Shown here piece after piece: positions 16,213-25,318 of a stretch of DNA of 64,000 bases. Made by a program: the position numbers and the translations under genes. How positions within the stretch are numbered: the stretch's first letter is position 1; every line of letters begins with the position of its first letter. Source of the DNA: UBA4615 sp964399635. GTDB taxonomy: Bacteria > Pseudomonadota > Gammaproteobacteria > Burkholderiales > Burkholderiaceae_E. The stretch is from positions 62,001-126,000 of the forward strand of contig CAYNRU010000043.1 of assembly GCA_964399635.1 (NCBI GenBank), written 5' to 3'. The notes beneath the pieces are model-generated. The model searched no databases. It was not told the DNA's origin and worked only from the letters and a program-made list of their open reading frames with translations.

Positions 16213-17232
16213 ATGATCCCGCTCTCCATCCTCGACCTCGTTCCCGTCCGCCTGGGCGACACCGCCGGCGACGCGCTCCACTGCGCGCTCGACCTCGCGC
16301 GCCACGCCGAGGGCTGGGGCTACCGCCGCTACTGGGTCGCCGAGCACCACAACATGACCGGCATCGCCAGCGCCGCGACCTCGGTCGTGATCGGCTACCT
16401 CGCCGGCGGCACCCGGACGATCCGCGTCGGCTCGGGCGGCGTGATGCTGCCCAACCACTCGCCGCTGGTGATCGCCGAGCAGTTCGGCACGCTCGAGTCG
16501 CTGTACCCGGGCCGCATCGACCTGGGCCTGGGCCGCGCCCCGGGCACCGACCAGCTCACCATGCGGGCGCTGCGCGTCGACCCGCGCGCCGCCGAGCACT
16601 TCCCCGACGACGTGCAGGAGCTGCGCATGCTGTTCGGCCCGGTGCAGCCCGGCCAGCAGATCCGCGCGGTGCCGGGCGCGGGCCTGGAGGTGCCGATGTG
16701 GATCCTGGGCTCGAGCCTGTACGGCGCGCAGGTCGCCGCGCACTTCGGGCTGCCCTACGCCTTCGCGTCGCACTTCGCGCCCGACGAGCTCGATGCGGCC
16801 ATCGCCATCTACCGCGACCGCTTCAAGCCCTCGGCGCAGCTCGAGCGCTCCTATGCGATGCCCTGCGTGAACGTGATCGTCGCCGATACCGACGCGCAGG
16901 CCGCGCGGCTGTTCACCAGCCTGCAGCAGCGCTTCGCGGACATGGTCCGGGGCCGGCGCGGCCAGCTGTCGCCGCCGATCGACGACATCGAGACCTACTG
17001 GTCGCCCGCCGAGCGCGCGCAGGCGATGCGCATGCTGGCCTGCGCGTTCGTGGGCTCGCCGGACTCGGTGCGCCGGCAGCTCACCGACTTCGTCGAGCGC
17101 ACCGGCGCCGACGAGCTGATGGTGAGCGCCACGGTGTTCGACCACGCGGCACGGCTGCGCTCCTACGAGCTGCTCGCCGGGATCGGGCGGTCCATCCCGG
17201 CCGCGCGGCACGTCGAGACGACCGCCGCCTGA
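16213..17232 (+). CDS. LLM class flavin-dependent oxidoreductase
   Basis: A 339-residue luciferase-like monooxygenase family protein of the YhbW/MsnO8 type. The N-terminus SILDLVPVRLGDTAGDALH, the WVAEHHNMTGIASAATSVVIGYLA segment, VGSGGVMLPNHSPLVIAEQFGTLE and RIDLGLGRAPGTD are the hallmark motifs that place flavin and the active site. These enzymes use reduced FMN and oxygen; substrates are rarely known. The start at 16213 is preceded by AAGAGA. It is monocistronic in a 132-base upstream gap and is followed by a 235-base gap containing no recognisable gene. Confidence 0.92.
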   Translation: MIPLSILDLVPVRLGDTAGDALHCALDLARHAEGWGYRRYWVAEHHNMTGIASAATSVVIGYLAGGTRTIRVGSGGVMLPNHSPLVIAEQFGTLESLYPGRIDLGLGRAPGTDQLTMRALRVDPRAAEHFPDDVQELRMLFGPVQPGQQIRAVPGAGLEVPMWILGSSLYGAQVAAHFGLPYAFASHFAPDELDAAIAIYRDRFKPSAQLERSYAMPCVNVIVADTDAQAARLFTSLQQRFADMVRGRRGQLSPPIDDIETYWSPAERAQAMRMLACAFVGSPDSVRRQLTDFVERTGADELMVSATVFDHAARLRSYELLAGIGRSIPAARHVETTAA

Positions 17233-17467
17233 ACCCTGGGGCGGCGCCGGTCGCGCCCGCGACAATACGGCGGATGCGGCGCGCGCCGCGGCGGGTGCAG
17301 GCGGGCCCGACCTGGCGGGGGGCGGTGGACGACGCCTGAGGGCAGCGGCCCGGGGAGAGCCGCCGCGCGCCGCGCGCGACACCCGGGTCCGTGCACGGCA
17401 TGATTGAAGCCCGCCCGCTGCGCCGCCTGCCTCCCCGCCTGCTCCGCTCGCCACGCTCCCCCCTCGG

Positions 17468-19063
17468 ATGCCCCCGCCCGCAGCCCCCCTGCCCACCCGC
17501 CGCGCCGCGCTCCTCGCGCGCCTGGCCGAGCCGCGCGTGCACGACCTGGCGATCGTGGGCGGCGGCGCCACCGGCCTGGGCCTCGCGCTCGACGCCGCCG
17601 CGCGCGGCTTCGACGTGGTGCTGGTGGAGTCGCACGACTTCGCCAAGGGCAGCTCGTCGCGCGCCACCAAGCTCGTGCACGGCGGCGTGCGCTACCTCGC
17701 GCAGGGCAACATCGCGCTGGTGCGCGAGGCGCTGCGCGAGCGCACCCGCCTGCTGCACAACGCGCCGCACCTGGCCGGCCCCCTGCCCTTCGTGATGCCG
17801 GCCTACGGGCTGTGGCAGGCGCCCTTCTACGGCGCGGGCCTCAAGCTGTACGACGCGCTGGCGGGCAGCGCGGGACTCGGGCCCACGCAGTTCCTCGGCC
17901 GCGCCGCGACGCTGCGCCACCTGCCCGGACTGCGCCCCGAGGGCCTGCGCGGCGGCGTGCTGTACTGGGACGGGCAGTTCGACGACGCGCGGCTCGCGAT
18001 TGCGCTCGCGCGCACCGCCGCTGAGCGCGGCGCCCTCCTGGTGAACCACGTCGCCGCGACCGCGCTGGTGCACGAGGCCGGGCGGGTCGCCGGGGTCGAG
18101 TGCGAGGACCGCGAGACCGGCCTGCGGCACACCCTGCGGGCCCGCTGCGTGGTGAATGCGGCGGGCGTGTGGGTCGACGCGATCCGCGCGATGGACCGCG
18201 AGCCCGGCGCCGCCCCCATGCAGCCGATGGTCGCGCCCAGCCAGGGCGTCCACCTCGTGGTGGACCGCGCCTTCCTGCCCGGCGACAACGCGCTGCTCGT
18301 GCCGTCCACCAGCGACGGGCGCGTGCTGTTCGCCGTGCCCTGGCTCGGCAGCACCCTGCTCGGCACCACCGACACCCCGCGCGAGGACCTCGCGCGCGAG
18401 CCCGACGCCTTCCGCGCCGAGGTCGACTTCATCCTCGGCGAGTCGGCCCGCTACCTGGCGCGCGCGCCCGGGCGCGGCGACGTGCGCAGCATCTGGGTCG
18501 GCCTGCGCCCGCTGGTGCGCCCGCCCGCCGATGACGGCGGCGACACCAAGCGGCTGAGCCGCGAGCACACCGTGCTGACCAGCCGCAGCGGGCTGGTGAC
18601 CGTCACCGGCGGCAAGTGGACCACCTACCGCGCGATCGCCGAGGACGTGCTCGACGCCTGCTTCGCGGCGGCGCTGCTCGATGCGCGCCCGGGTGGCGTC
18701 ACCGACGCGCTGGTGCTCGCCGGCGGGCACGACCTGCCAGGCATGCCGCCGCCGCTCAGCGCGCCGCCGGGCCTGCACCTGTATGGCGGCGAGGCAGCCT
18801 TTGTGCGGACGCTGCCGGGCGGCGCGCACGAGCTCGCCCCCGGCCTGACTGAAGCGATGGTGCGCTTCGCGGCGCGCCACGAATACGCACGCACCGTCGA
18901 GGACGTGCTCGCGCGCCGCTCGAGGCTGCTGTTTCTCGACGCGCGCGCCGCCGCCGCGGTCGCGCCCTGGGTCGCGGCCCTGCTGCGCGAGGAGACGGGC
19001 GTGGACCCGCGGCTCGAGGACTTCGGCCGGCTGGCGCTGCGGTACGCGACGCTGCCGGGCTGA
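17468..19063 (+). CDS. glpD: Aerobic glycerol-3-phosphate dehydrogenase
   Basis: A 531-residue FAD-dependent, membrane-associated dehydrogenase that oxidises glycerol 3-phosphate to dihydroxyacetone phosphate and feeds electrons to quinone. The FAD-binding motif VGGGATGLGLALDAAARGFDV starts near residue 30, and SSRATKLVHGGVRYL near residue 58 is the family signature. TDTPREDLAREPDA and VTVTGGKWTTYRAIAEDVLD with the usual C-terminal helical domain follow. Length fits (about 500-540). The ATG at 17468 gives a proline-rich start; no ribosome site is clear. No glpK or glpF is next to it, so it is an isolated glycerol-metabolism gene. Confidence 0.93.
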   Translation: MPPPAAPLPTRRAALLARLAEPRVHDLAIVGGGATGLGLALDAAARGFDVVLVESHDFAKGSSSRATKLVHGGVRYLAQGNIALVREALRERTRLLHNAPHLAGPLPFVMPAYGLWQAPFYGAGLKLYDALAGSAGLGPTQFLGRAATLRHLPGLRPEGLRGGVLYWDGQFDDARLAIALARTAAERGALLVNHVAATALVHEAGRVAGVECEDRETGLRHTLRARCVVNAAGVWVDAIRAMDREPGAAPMQPMVAPSQGVHLVVDRAFLPGDNALLVPSTSDGRVLFAVPWLGSTLLGTTDTPREDLAREPDAFRAEVDFILGESARYLARAPGRGDVRSIWVGLRPLVRPPADDGGDTKRLSREHTVLTSRSGLVTVTGGKWTTYRAIAEDVLDACFAAALLDARPGGVTDALVLAGGHDLPGMPPPLSAPPGLHLYGGEAAFVRTLPGGAHELAPGLTEAMVRFAARHEYARTVEDVLARRSRLLFLDARAAAAVAPWVAALLREETGVDPRLEDFGRLALRYATLPG

Positions 19064-19235
19064 GCGGGCCGCCCGGCCGCGGCCGTCCACCCGGGTCCGG
19101 CCCTGAATGGGGCGCGCGCCCGCCGACGTTGACCCGCCCCGCCCGCTGCGCGAGCATCCACCGACGCACCGACCGCGCCGCAGGACAAGGACACGCGCGA
19201 CCGCAGCACCCCGACACCCCATGAGGAGACAACCG

Positions 19236-19643
19236 ATGGCCGCACACCCCGCCCGCACGACGCCGATGACCACCGCCCGCCTGCAGGCCTTCGCCGACGC
19301 CTGGAACAGCCACGACGTCGACGTGCTGATGAGCTTCATGGCCGATGACTGCGAGTTCCTCACCTCCGCGGGCCCCGACGCGTGCGGCGCGCGCCACGCC
19401 GGCCGCGACGCGGTGCGTGCCGCCTTCGCGGAGGTGTTCAAGCGCATCCGCGATGCGCACTGGGGCGGCGCGCGTCACGTGGTCGACGGCGACCGCGGTC
19501 TGTCGCAGTGGACGCTGACCGGATCGCGCGCGGACGGCACGCGGGTGGAGGTCGACGGCGTCGACGTCTTCACCTTCCGCGACGGGCTGATCACGGTCAA
19601 GGACAGCTACCTGAAGACGCGCGTCGCACCGAAGGCCGGTTGA
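19236..19643 (+). CDS. NTF2-like (SnoaL/DUF4440-type) protein
   Basis: A 135-residue alpha+beta-barrel protein of the NTF2 superfamily. The motifs are FADAWNSHDVDVLMSFMADDCEF and GRDAVRAAFAEVFKRI, with the C-terminal DVFTFRDGLITVKDSYLK strand pair, as in SnoaL-like proteins. GAGGAGA at 19223-19229 precedes the ATG at 19236 with normal spacing. The stop overlaps the ATG of the next gene (TGATG), which encodes a second NTF2-like protein, so the two are translationally coupled and may form a heteromer (inference). Reaction unknown; members include isomerases, dehydratases and ligand-binding proteins. Confidence 0.82.
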   Translation: MAAHPARTTPMTTARLQAFADAWNSHDVDVLMSFMADDCEFLTSAGPDACGARHAGRDAVRAAFAEVFKRIRDAHWGGARHVVDGDRGLSQWTLTGSRADGTRVEVDGVDVFTFRDGLITVKDSYLKTRVAPKAG

Positions 19644-20149
19644 TGAACGCCGCTGACTTCGCATCGCTTCTGGCCCGCTTCACCGCCGCCGCCGAGGCCG
19701 GCGACGGCGCGGCCTTCGCCGCCTGCTTCACCGAGGACGGCGTGTACCACGACTACATCTACGGCCCGCACACCGGGCGCGCGTCGATCGCGTCGATGCT
19801 GGTGGATCTGTTCCACCGCGACGCCGGTCCCGACTACCGCTGGGAGATGTCCGATCCGGTGTTCGACGGCACGCTCGGCTATGCGTCGTCGCTGTCGAGC
19901 TTCACGTCCACCCACGCGGATTACGCGGGCCGCAGCGTGCTGATCGACGGCATGAGCCGCTTCCGGCTGCGCGGCGGGCTGATCGCCGAGTACCGCGAGT
20001 CGGTCAACGGCTGCGTGGCGATGGCGCAGCTGGGTGTCGAAGCGCCGCGCATGGCGAAGGTCGCGGCCAAGTGGGCGCAGCGGCTGCTCGCCGAACCGCA
20101 GTCGGTGGTGTTCCTGGCGCAGCCGGGCGCGGCGCGGCCGGCGCGCTGA
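19643..20149 (+). CDS. Second NTF2-like protein, coupled to the previous gene
   Basis: A 168-residue NTF2-superfamily protein. FTAAAEAGDGAAFAACFTEDGVYHDYIYGPHTGR and MSRFRLRGGLIAEYRESVNGC are typical strand/helix motifs with an aromatic/acidic cavity; the C-terminal tail MAKVAAKWAQRLLAEPQ is longer than in the preceding protein. Its ATG shares a base with the upstream stop (TGATG at 19641-19645). Downstream a 42-bp aroE-like fragment and the Bug gene follow. It may catalyse hydration or isomerisation, but no catalytic residue is certain. Confidence 0.8.
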   Translation: MNAADFASLLARFTAAAEAGDGAAFAACFTEDGVYHDYIYGPHTGRASIASMLVDLFHRDAGPDYRWEMSDPVFDGTLGYASSLSSFTSTHADYAGRSVLIDGMSRFRLRGGLIAEYRESVNGCVAMAQLGVEAPRMAKVAAKWAQRLLAEPQSVVFLAQPGAARPAR

Positions 20150-20160
20150 CCGCGGCGCGC

Positions 20161-20202
20161 GTGGCGTTCGACGCGATCGTGAAGCCCGAGCGCACGCCGC
20201 TG
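20161..20202 (+). pseudogene. 42-bp fragment nearly identical to part of the aroE-like gene at 8389-8430
   Basis: These 42 bases encode VAFDAIVKPERTPL and match bases 8389-8430 of the aroE-like gene at 39 of 42 positions by eye; the mismatches are one replacement and two silent changes. Similarity ends abruptly on both sides. It sits 11 bases after the second NTF2-like gene. It could be a remnant of a decayed aroE-type gene or a small ectopic copy. Confidence 0.75.
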
Positions 20203-20309
20203 CGCGCTCGCACCGAGATCCATGCACCGCGCGAGGAGCACCTCCGGGGCCTGCACGCGCCGCCGCCCCTCCGCTAAACTGCCGACGACCACACCGGGAG
20301 GAGACACCC

Positions 20310-21275
20310 ATGGACCGCCGAAACGTCCTGCACGCCGGCCTGGCCGCCGCGTGCGCCGCCGCCTCGCCGCGCGCGTTCGCTCAACCGTCGTTTCCGTCCG
20401 CGCCGGTCAAGCTGATCGTGACCTTCCCGGCCGGCGGCCCGACCGACATCACCGCGCGTGCGCTCGCCGAGGCCACCTCGAAGCACCTCGGCCAGCCGGT
20501 GCTGATCGAGAACCGGCCCGGCGCGGCCGGCACCCTGGGCTACGCGACACTGGCGAGCGCCCGGCCCGACGGCTACACCGTCGCGATGACGCCGATCACC
20601 GGGCTGCGGGTGTCGCAGATGGAGAGCACGTCCTGGAACCCCCTGAAGGACGTGCAGTACGTGATCGGCCTGACCGGTTACGTGTTCGCGGTCGTCGTGC
20701 GGGCCGACGCACCGTGGAAGACGATGCAGGAAGTCGCCGAGCACATCCGCGCGAATCCCGACAAGGTCACCTACGGCTCGCACGGCATCGGCAGCTCGGT
20801 CCACATGGCGATGGAGGAGCTCTCCGGCGCGCAGGGCTGGAAGCCGGTTCACGTGCCGTTCAAGGGCAGCGCCGACATGCTCGCCGCGCTGATCGGCGGC
20901 CATGTCGATGTGGCGCTCGATTCGACCGGCGCGGTGCCGCAGGTCGAGGCGGGGCGTGTGCGCGTGCTGGCGGTGTTCACCGAGCAGCGGACCGCGGTGT
21001 GGCCTAACGCACCGACGATGAAGGAGCTCGGCTACGGCACGGTCGCCACCGGCCCCTACGGCATCGGCGCGCCGCCCGGCACACCCCCCGCGATCGTGAA
21101 GGCACTCCACGACGCCTTCCGAAAGGGGCTCGAGGAGCCGTCGCATCTCAAGGCCCTGGAGCGCTACAACCAGCCGGTGTGGTACCGATCGTCGGAGGAC
21201 TACGCGGCCTTCATGCGCTCGCAGCACGACGTCGAGCGCCGGACGCTGGAGCGGCTGGGGCTGCTGAAGCGCTGA
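20310..21275 (+). CDS. Bug family tripartite tricarboxylate transporter substrate-binding protein
   Basis: A 321-residue periplasmic binding protein of the TctC/Bug family. MDRRNVLHAGLAAACAAASPRAFAQ is a twin-arginine-like signal (RRNVL) cleaved near residue 25; the mature part has KLIVTFPAGGPTDITARALAE, IENRPGAAGTLGY, HVPFKGSADMLAALIGGHVDVALDS and APTMKELGYG, the usual domain-1/domain-2 motifs that wrap a carboxylate ligand. GGGAGGAGA upstream gives a strong ribosome site for the ATG at 20310. No TctA or TctB permease gene is near. Ligand unknown. Confidence 0.93.
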   Translation: MDRRNVLHAGLAAACAAASPRAFAQPSFPSAPVKLIVTFPAGGPTDITARALAEATSKHLGQPVLIENRPGAAGTLGYATLASARPDGYTVAMTPITGLRVSQMESTSWNPLKDVQYVIGLTGYVFAVVVRADAPWKTMQEVAEHIRANPDKVTYGSHGIGSSVHMAMEELSGAQGWKPVHVPFKGSADMLAALIGGHVDVALDSTGAVPQVEAGRVRVLAVFTEQRTAVWPNAPTMKELGYGTVATGPYGIGAPPGTPPAIVKALHDAFRKGLEEPSHLKALERYNQPVWYRSSEDYAAFMRSQHDVERRTLERLGLLKR

Positions 21276-21334
21276 AGCGTCGGCCGGGCAAAGGCGTCGT
21301 CGCCCGCCGGTCGATGCCGCAGGATCCATCGCGC

Positions 21335-23239
21335 TCAGGGCGCGCCCTCGATCGGATCGACGATCGGGAACATCGGATCGAACCGGTCGAGCACCGACCA
21401 CATCCGCAAGAAGGCCTGCGCGTCACCGTCCAGGCGGAGCCGGCCGGCGGCCGCGGCCTCATCCATCGTGAGTTTCTGCATCATCACCTCGTCGACCACC
21501 GAGCGGTCGATCGTCACGGTGACGTCGGCCCGTGGGGGCCGCCCCTCGCATGCATAGCTGAGCGCACAGTGCTGCAGCACCGATGACCAGCGCTCGTTCA
21601 CGTCGGGGAACACCCAGTCGACCGTGATCGTCAGTCCGCGCGCGCGCGCCGCGTTCACGCGCACGCCGACGAAGTCGAAGAACATCTCCAGCGTCATCGC
21701 ACGGACCATGTCGGTGCTCGCCAGCCCCCGGCGGCCCGAGGGCACGACCCGCTGGCGCAGCTCCTTGGCGCCCATCAGGTAGGCGTTGCGCCAGGTCGAG
21801 GACTCGGCCTGGAACGCGAGCTGCTCCATCGCGGCGGCCGACAGCTCGCGCGCCTCGGTGTTGTCCGGCTGCGCGAACACGACATGACCGAGCACCTGCG
21901 CGACCCAGCGGAACTCGCCGCGGGCGAAATCCTCGCGGGCCTTCGCGATGATCGCGTCGGCGCCGCCCATGTAGTCCACGACCTTGCGTCCGGTCGGTCC
22001 CGGCGGCAGCGGATTCAGGTTCGCCGGATTGCCGTCGTACCAGCTCAGGTAGCGCTGGTAGATCGCCTTCACGTTGTGCGACACGGTGCCGTAGTAGCCG
22101 CGCGCATGCCACTTGTCGGACAGGCCGTCGGGCAGCCGCAGCATCTCGGCGATCTCGGTCGGCCGCCAGCCGTGGCTCATCAGCCGCACCGTCTGGTCGT
22201 GCAGGTACTTGTAGAGGTCGCGCTGCTCGGCGACGTAGCGGCGGCAGCGCTCGTTGCCCCAGATCGGCCAATGATGCTGGGCGTACACCACCTCGACCTG
22301 GTCGCCGAAGCGCCGAAGCGCGCGGTTCAGGTACTTCGACCACAGCAGCGCGTCGCGGACCTGGGCGCCGCGCAGCGGACACACGTTGTGCATCGTGTGC
22401 GTCGCGTTCTCGGCAAGGTTCAGCGCCTTCCACTGGGGAAACCAGACATGCATCTCGGCCGGTGCCTCGGACTCGGGCGTCAACTGGAACACGATCTCGA
22501 CGCCGTCGATCACATGGCGTTCCCAGTCCTGCACGATCAGCCGCGTCGGCGCGATCAGCGTGAGCCGTCCCGTCGACGCGGTCTTGCCCAGCCCCGCGTC
22601 GACCTGCGCGGCGGGGCCCTTCGGCAAGAAGGTGCCGAACTGGTACTGGCTGCGGCGGCCCATCGCCACGCCGGCGACCACGTTCTCGGCGACCGCCGAC
22701 TCCATGAAGCGTGCCGGCGCGATCACCTGCACGCGCCCGGCGCGCACGTCCGCCTCGTCGATCACGCCACGCACGCCGCCGAAGTGGTCCATGTGCGAGT
22801 GGCTGTACATCACCGCGAGCACCGGGCGGCGCGGACGGTGCGCGAAGTACAGCTCGAGCGCCGCACGCGCGACTTCGGTGCCGGTCAGCGGGTCGATGAT
22901 GATGAGCCCGGTGTCGCCTTCGATGATCGTCATGTTCGCGAGGTCGAGCCCCCGCACCTGGAAGGTCCGCTCGCAGACCCGGAACAGGCCGTTGATGGTG
23001 TTCAGGCGCGCCTGCCGCCACAGGCTGGGATTGACGGTGTCGGGCGCAGCCGGGTCCTGCAGGAAGCCGTAGGGGGCCATGTCCCACACCACGTGGCCGG
23101 CGTCCGAGGTGATCCGCAGCTCGGGCAGCGTGCCGATGAAGCCGCGTCGCGCGTCCTCGAAGTCGGTCTCGTCGGCGAAGGGCAGCGTGTCGACGACGTC
23201 GCGGTTGGCCGCGATCGTGCTCGGATGGGCGGTGCTCAT
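21335..23239 (-). CDS. Alkyl/aryl-sulfatase (metallo-beta-lactamase fold, SdsA/YjcS type)
   Basis: A 634-residue class III sulfatase that hydrolyses alkyl sulfates such as SDS to alcohol and sulfate. The zinc motif SHSHMDHFGG gives His147, His149, Asp151 and His152; ENATHTMHNVCPLRG and YAQHHWPIWGNERC are further SdsA-type metal and substrate motifs. The C-terminal SCP2-like sterol-carrier domain DVTVTIDRSVVDEVMMQKLTMDE completes the family architecture. No signal peptide is clear at this start. The ATG at 23239 has GAGGAGA at ideal spacing. It is upstream of nothing on its strand within 300 bases; the MFS gene upstream is on the same strand. Confidence 0.92.
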   Translation of the reverse strand: MSTAHPSTIAANRDVVDTLPFADETDFEDARRGFIGTLPELRITSDAGHVVWDMAPYGFLQDPAAPDTVNPSLWRQARLNTINGLFRVCERTFQVRGLDLANMTIIEGDTGLIIIDPLTGTEVARAALELYFAHRPRRPVLAVMYSHSHMDHFGGVRGVIDEADVRAGRVQVIAPARFMESAVAENVVAGVAMGRRSQYQFGTFLPKGPAAQVDAGLGKTASTGRLTLIAPTRLIVQDWERHVIDGVEIVFQLTPESEAPAEMHVWFPQWKALNLAENATHTMHNVCPLRGAQVRDALLWSKYLNRALRRFGDQVEVVYAQHHWPIWGNERCRRYVAEQRDLYKYLHDQTVRLMSHGWRPTEIAEMLRLPDGLSDKWHARGYYGTVSHNVKAIYQRYLSWYDGNPANLNPLPPGPTGRKVVDYMGGADAIIAKAREDFARGEFRWVAQVLGHVVFAQPDNTEARELSAAAMEQLAFQAESSTWRNAYLMGAKELRQRVVPSGRRGLASTDMVRAMTLEMFFDFVGVRVNAARARGLTITVDWVFPDVNERWSSVLQHCALSYACEGRPPRADVTVTIDRSVVDEVMMQKLTMDEAAAAGRLRLDGDAQAFLRMWSVLDRFDPMFPIVDPIEGAP

Positions 23240-23726
23240 GGGGTCTCCTCGGGCGACGGGTGCGGCCGCCCATGTCTGCGGTTCGGCGAGGCCCGAAGCA
23301 TCGCATGAGGCGCGGGGCACCTCGAATGGCGCAGCGCGCCGCCCGCCCGATCAGACCGCGCCGGCCCGGTTCCGCAGCCTGCGGTCGATCATCGCCCGTT
23401 GGCTCGGAGACTTCGGCCACCTCGGTCGCGCCCTCGCATCGGCGCCGGCATTCACGCCGCCCTGCGGGACCGTGGGTCGAATGAACCCGAGTGGATGGCC
23501 GTCGTGGCCTTCTCCCTGGTCGAATCGATCGTGTGCGTTCGGGTCGTTCGCGGACGATCCGACGTTTGCATCGCCGGTTCAGATGCAGTCTGGGCTCAGG
23601 ACTGACGACCGCAACCGGAACGTGACGGTGACGGCGACGCCGGGCTCGACGCCGGCGAGGGCCAGGGCAGCGCTGCTCACCGAGCCGCGGCCGGTGGCGT
23701 TCGCCGGCAGGCCTGAGCGCGCGGCG
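23240..23726. other. 487-base stretch without a recognisable gene
   Basis: Between the alkylsulfatase start and the MFS stop I see no convincing gene. Frames of 68-75 codons exist on the plus strand (for example 23399-23605) but none has a ribosome site, a domain or codon use that stands out. Bases 23515-23600 are less GC-rich than the surroundings and may hold the sulfatase promoter. A decayed gene is possible. Confidence 0.5.
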
Positions 23727-25031
23727 TCAGGCCGCCCGCATCCGCCCCGCCACCGCCCGCACCCGCCCCGGCGAGGCCTTCCAGATCGCGACGATCGACA
23801 GCAGGGTCAGCGCGATCGAGATCCACCAGGCGATTGCATAGCTGCCGGTGGCGTCGTGGATCGCACCCGCCACCAGCGGGCCGAGCGCCCCGCCGCTGAT
23901 GGCGGCGAACATGATCACCCCGAAGATGCTGCCGTAGTGCCGGCCCTCGAAGATCTCGGCCGGGATCGCGCCGAACACCGAGGTGACGCCGTAGCCGAGC
24001 ACGCCCTGCACCAGCACCATGGCCCACAGCAGCGCGGGGCTCTGGTGGCGCTCGAGCGCGAACAGCGCCAGGTAGGTCAGCACGAAGCCCGCACAGCCCA
24101 CGCTCCAGACGATCTCGCGCCCGACCTTGTCGGACAGCTGGCCGAGCGCGATCTGGCCCGGCACGCCAGCCAGGCTCACCACGCCGAGCGCCAGCGCCGC
24201 CTCGGTCGCCGAGAACCCGACCTCGACCAGGTACTTGGTCTGGTGCACCTGCACCATGTACCAGGCGAAGAGGCCGCAGAAGTAGCCGAGGCACACCCAC
24301 CAGAAGCGCGCCGTGCGCAGCGCGCGCGCGAGCGTCCAGTCGATGGCGACCCAGGCCGCGTCGACCACGTTGGAGCGCCGCGCGGCCGCGGGCGCGCCGG
24401 CCACCGGCACCGCGTCGCCGTCGGGCAGCAGGCCGATGTCCTCGGGGCGCCGGCGCAGCAGCAGCACCAGCGGCGTGAGCAGCCCCAGCGTGAGCAGGCC
24501 GAAGGCGATGCAGGCCGTGCGCCAGCCCGACTGCTCGATCACCCGCTGCATCAGCGGCAGCAGCACGATCGAGCCCGCGCCCACGCCCGAGAACGCGATG
24601 CTCAGCGCGAGCCCGCGGCGCCGCACGAACCACGCCGGCATGAACATCGCCTGGCACGAATAGCCCAGGCACACGCTGCCCGCGCCCACCATGACGCCCA
24701 GGGTCGCGTAGAAGTGCCAGGGCTGCGTCGACAGCGTCGACAGCAGCAGGCCGCCCGCCGTGGCCGCGACGCCGATCAGCGAGACGGTGCGCGGGCCGCG
24801 GCGGTCCATCATCCGGCCGAGCGCCGGACTCAGGAAGGCCGACACCAGGAAGCCGAACGAGAAGGCGCCGGCGGTCACCGCGCGGTCCCAGCCGAACTCC
24901 TCGAGGATCGGCGGGAACAGCAGCGAGAAGGCGGTGCGCGCGTTGACGCCCACGGCCATGGTCACGAAGACGACGGCGACGACGAGCCACCCGTAGTAGA
25001 ACGGCAGGCGACGGGCAAGGCGCGCGATCAC
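23727..25031 (-). CDS. MFS transporter
   Basis: A 434-residue major facilitator with 12 membrane helices. The N-terminus FYYGWLVVAVVFVTMAVGVNARTAFSLLFPPILEEFGW and the loop GRMMDRRGPRTVSLIG carry the MFS signature, and the second-half loop has LGQLSDKVGREIVW. The pattern resembles oxalate/formate-type and sugar-acid MFS carriers common in Burkholderiales. GTG at 25031 is chosen because AGGAG lies 5 bases upstream; no ATG gives the right N-terminus. It is divergent from the ParA gene, with 287 bases between starts. Substrate unknown. Confidence 0.88.
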   Translation of the reverse strand: MIARLARRLPFYYGWLVVAVVFVTMAVGVNARTAFSLLFPPILEEFGWDRAVTAGAFSFGFLVSAFLSPALGRMMDRRGPRTVSLIGVAATAGGLLLSTLSTQPWHFYATLGVMVGAGSVCLGYSCQAMFMPAWFVRRRGLALSIAFSGVGAGSIVLLPLMQRVIEQSGWRTACIAFGLLTLGLLTPLVLLLRRRPEDIGLLPDGDAVPVAGAPAAARRSNVVDAAWVAIDWTLARALRTARFWWVCLGYFCGLFAWYMVQVHQTKYLVEVGFSATEAALALGVVSLAGVPGQIALGQLSDKVGREIVWSVGCAGFVLTYLALFALERHQSPALLWAMVLVQGVLGYGVTSVFGAIPAEIFEGRHYGSIFGVIMFAAISGGALGPLVAGAIHDATGSYAIAWWISIALTLLSIVAIWKASPGRVRAVAGRMRAA

Positions 25032-25318
25032 GGGGACTCCTGGCGGTTTCGATCGGTCGGTGCGTGCACCCCGGGGCACCCGCGCAGGAGGTCGAGTCTA
25101 CGCAAGGCCGCGGCGGCTCGCCCCGCGATCGGGCGGCGAAGCGGAACGGGCTCCGATCCCACCGGGCCGTGGCCGCCCCCGGCGATCGCCTCGCGGGCCA
25201 TCGCGGCGCACCGTACACTTCATCGGCGAGCGCCGGCCCGGTCGCCGGCGGCAGGCCGATGCGCCCACGCCGACGACGACCTCCCCTCGAGCATCCCCCG
25301 ACACACCGAGCCATCCGC

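Noticed and set aside
17274..17339. 21-codon frame after the flavin monooxygenase
   Set aside because: Too short, no ribosome site, composition as expected for random GC-rich DNA.
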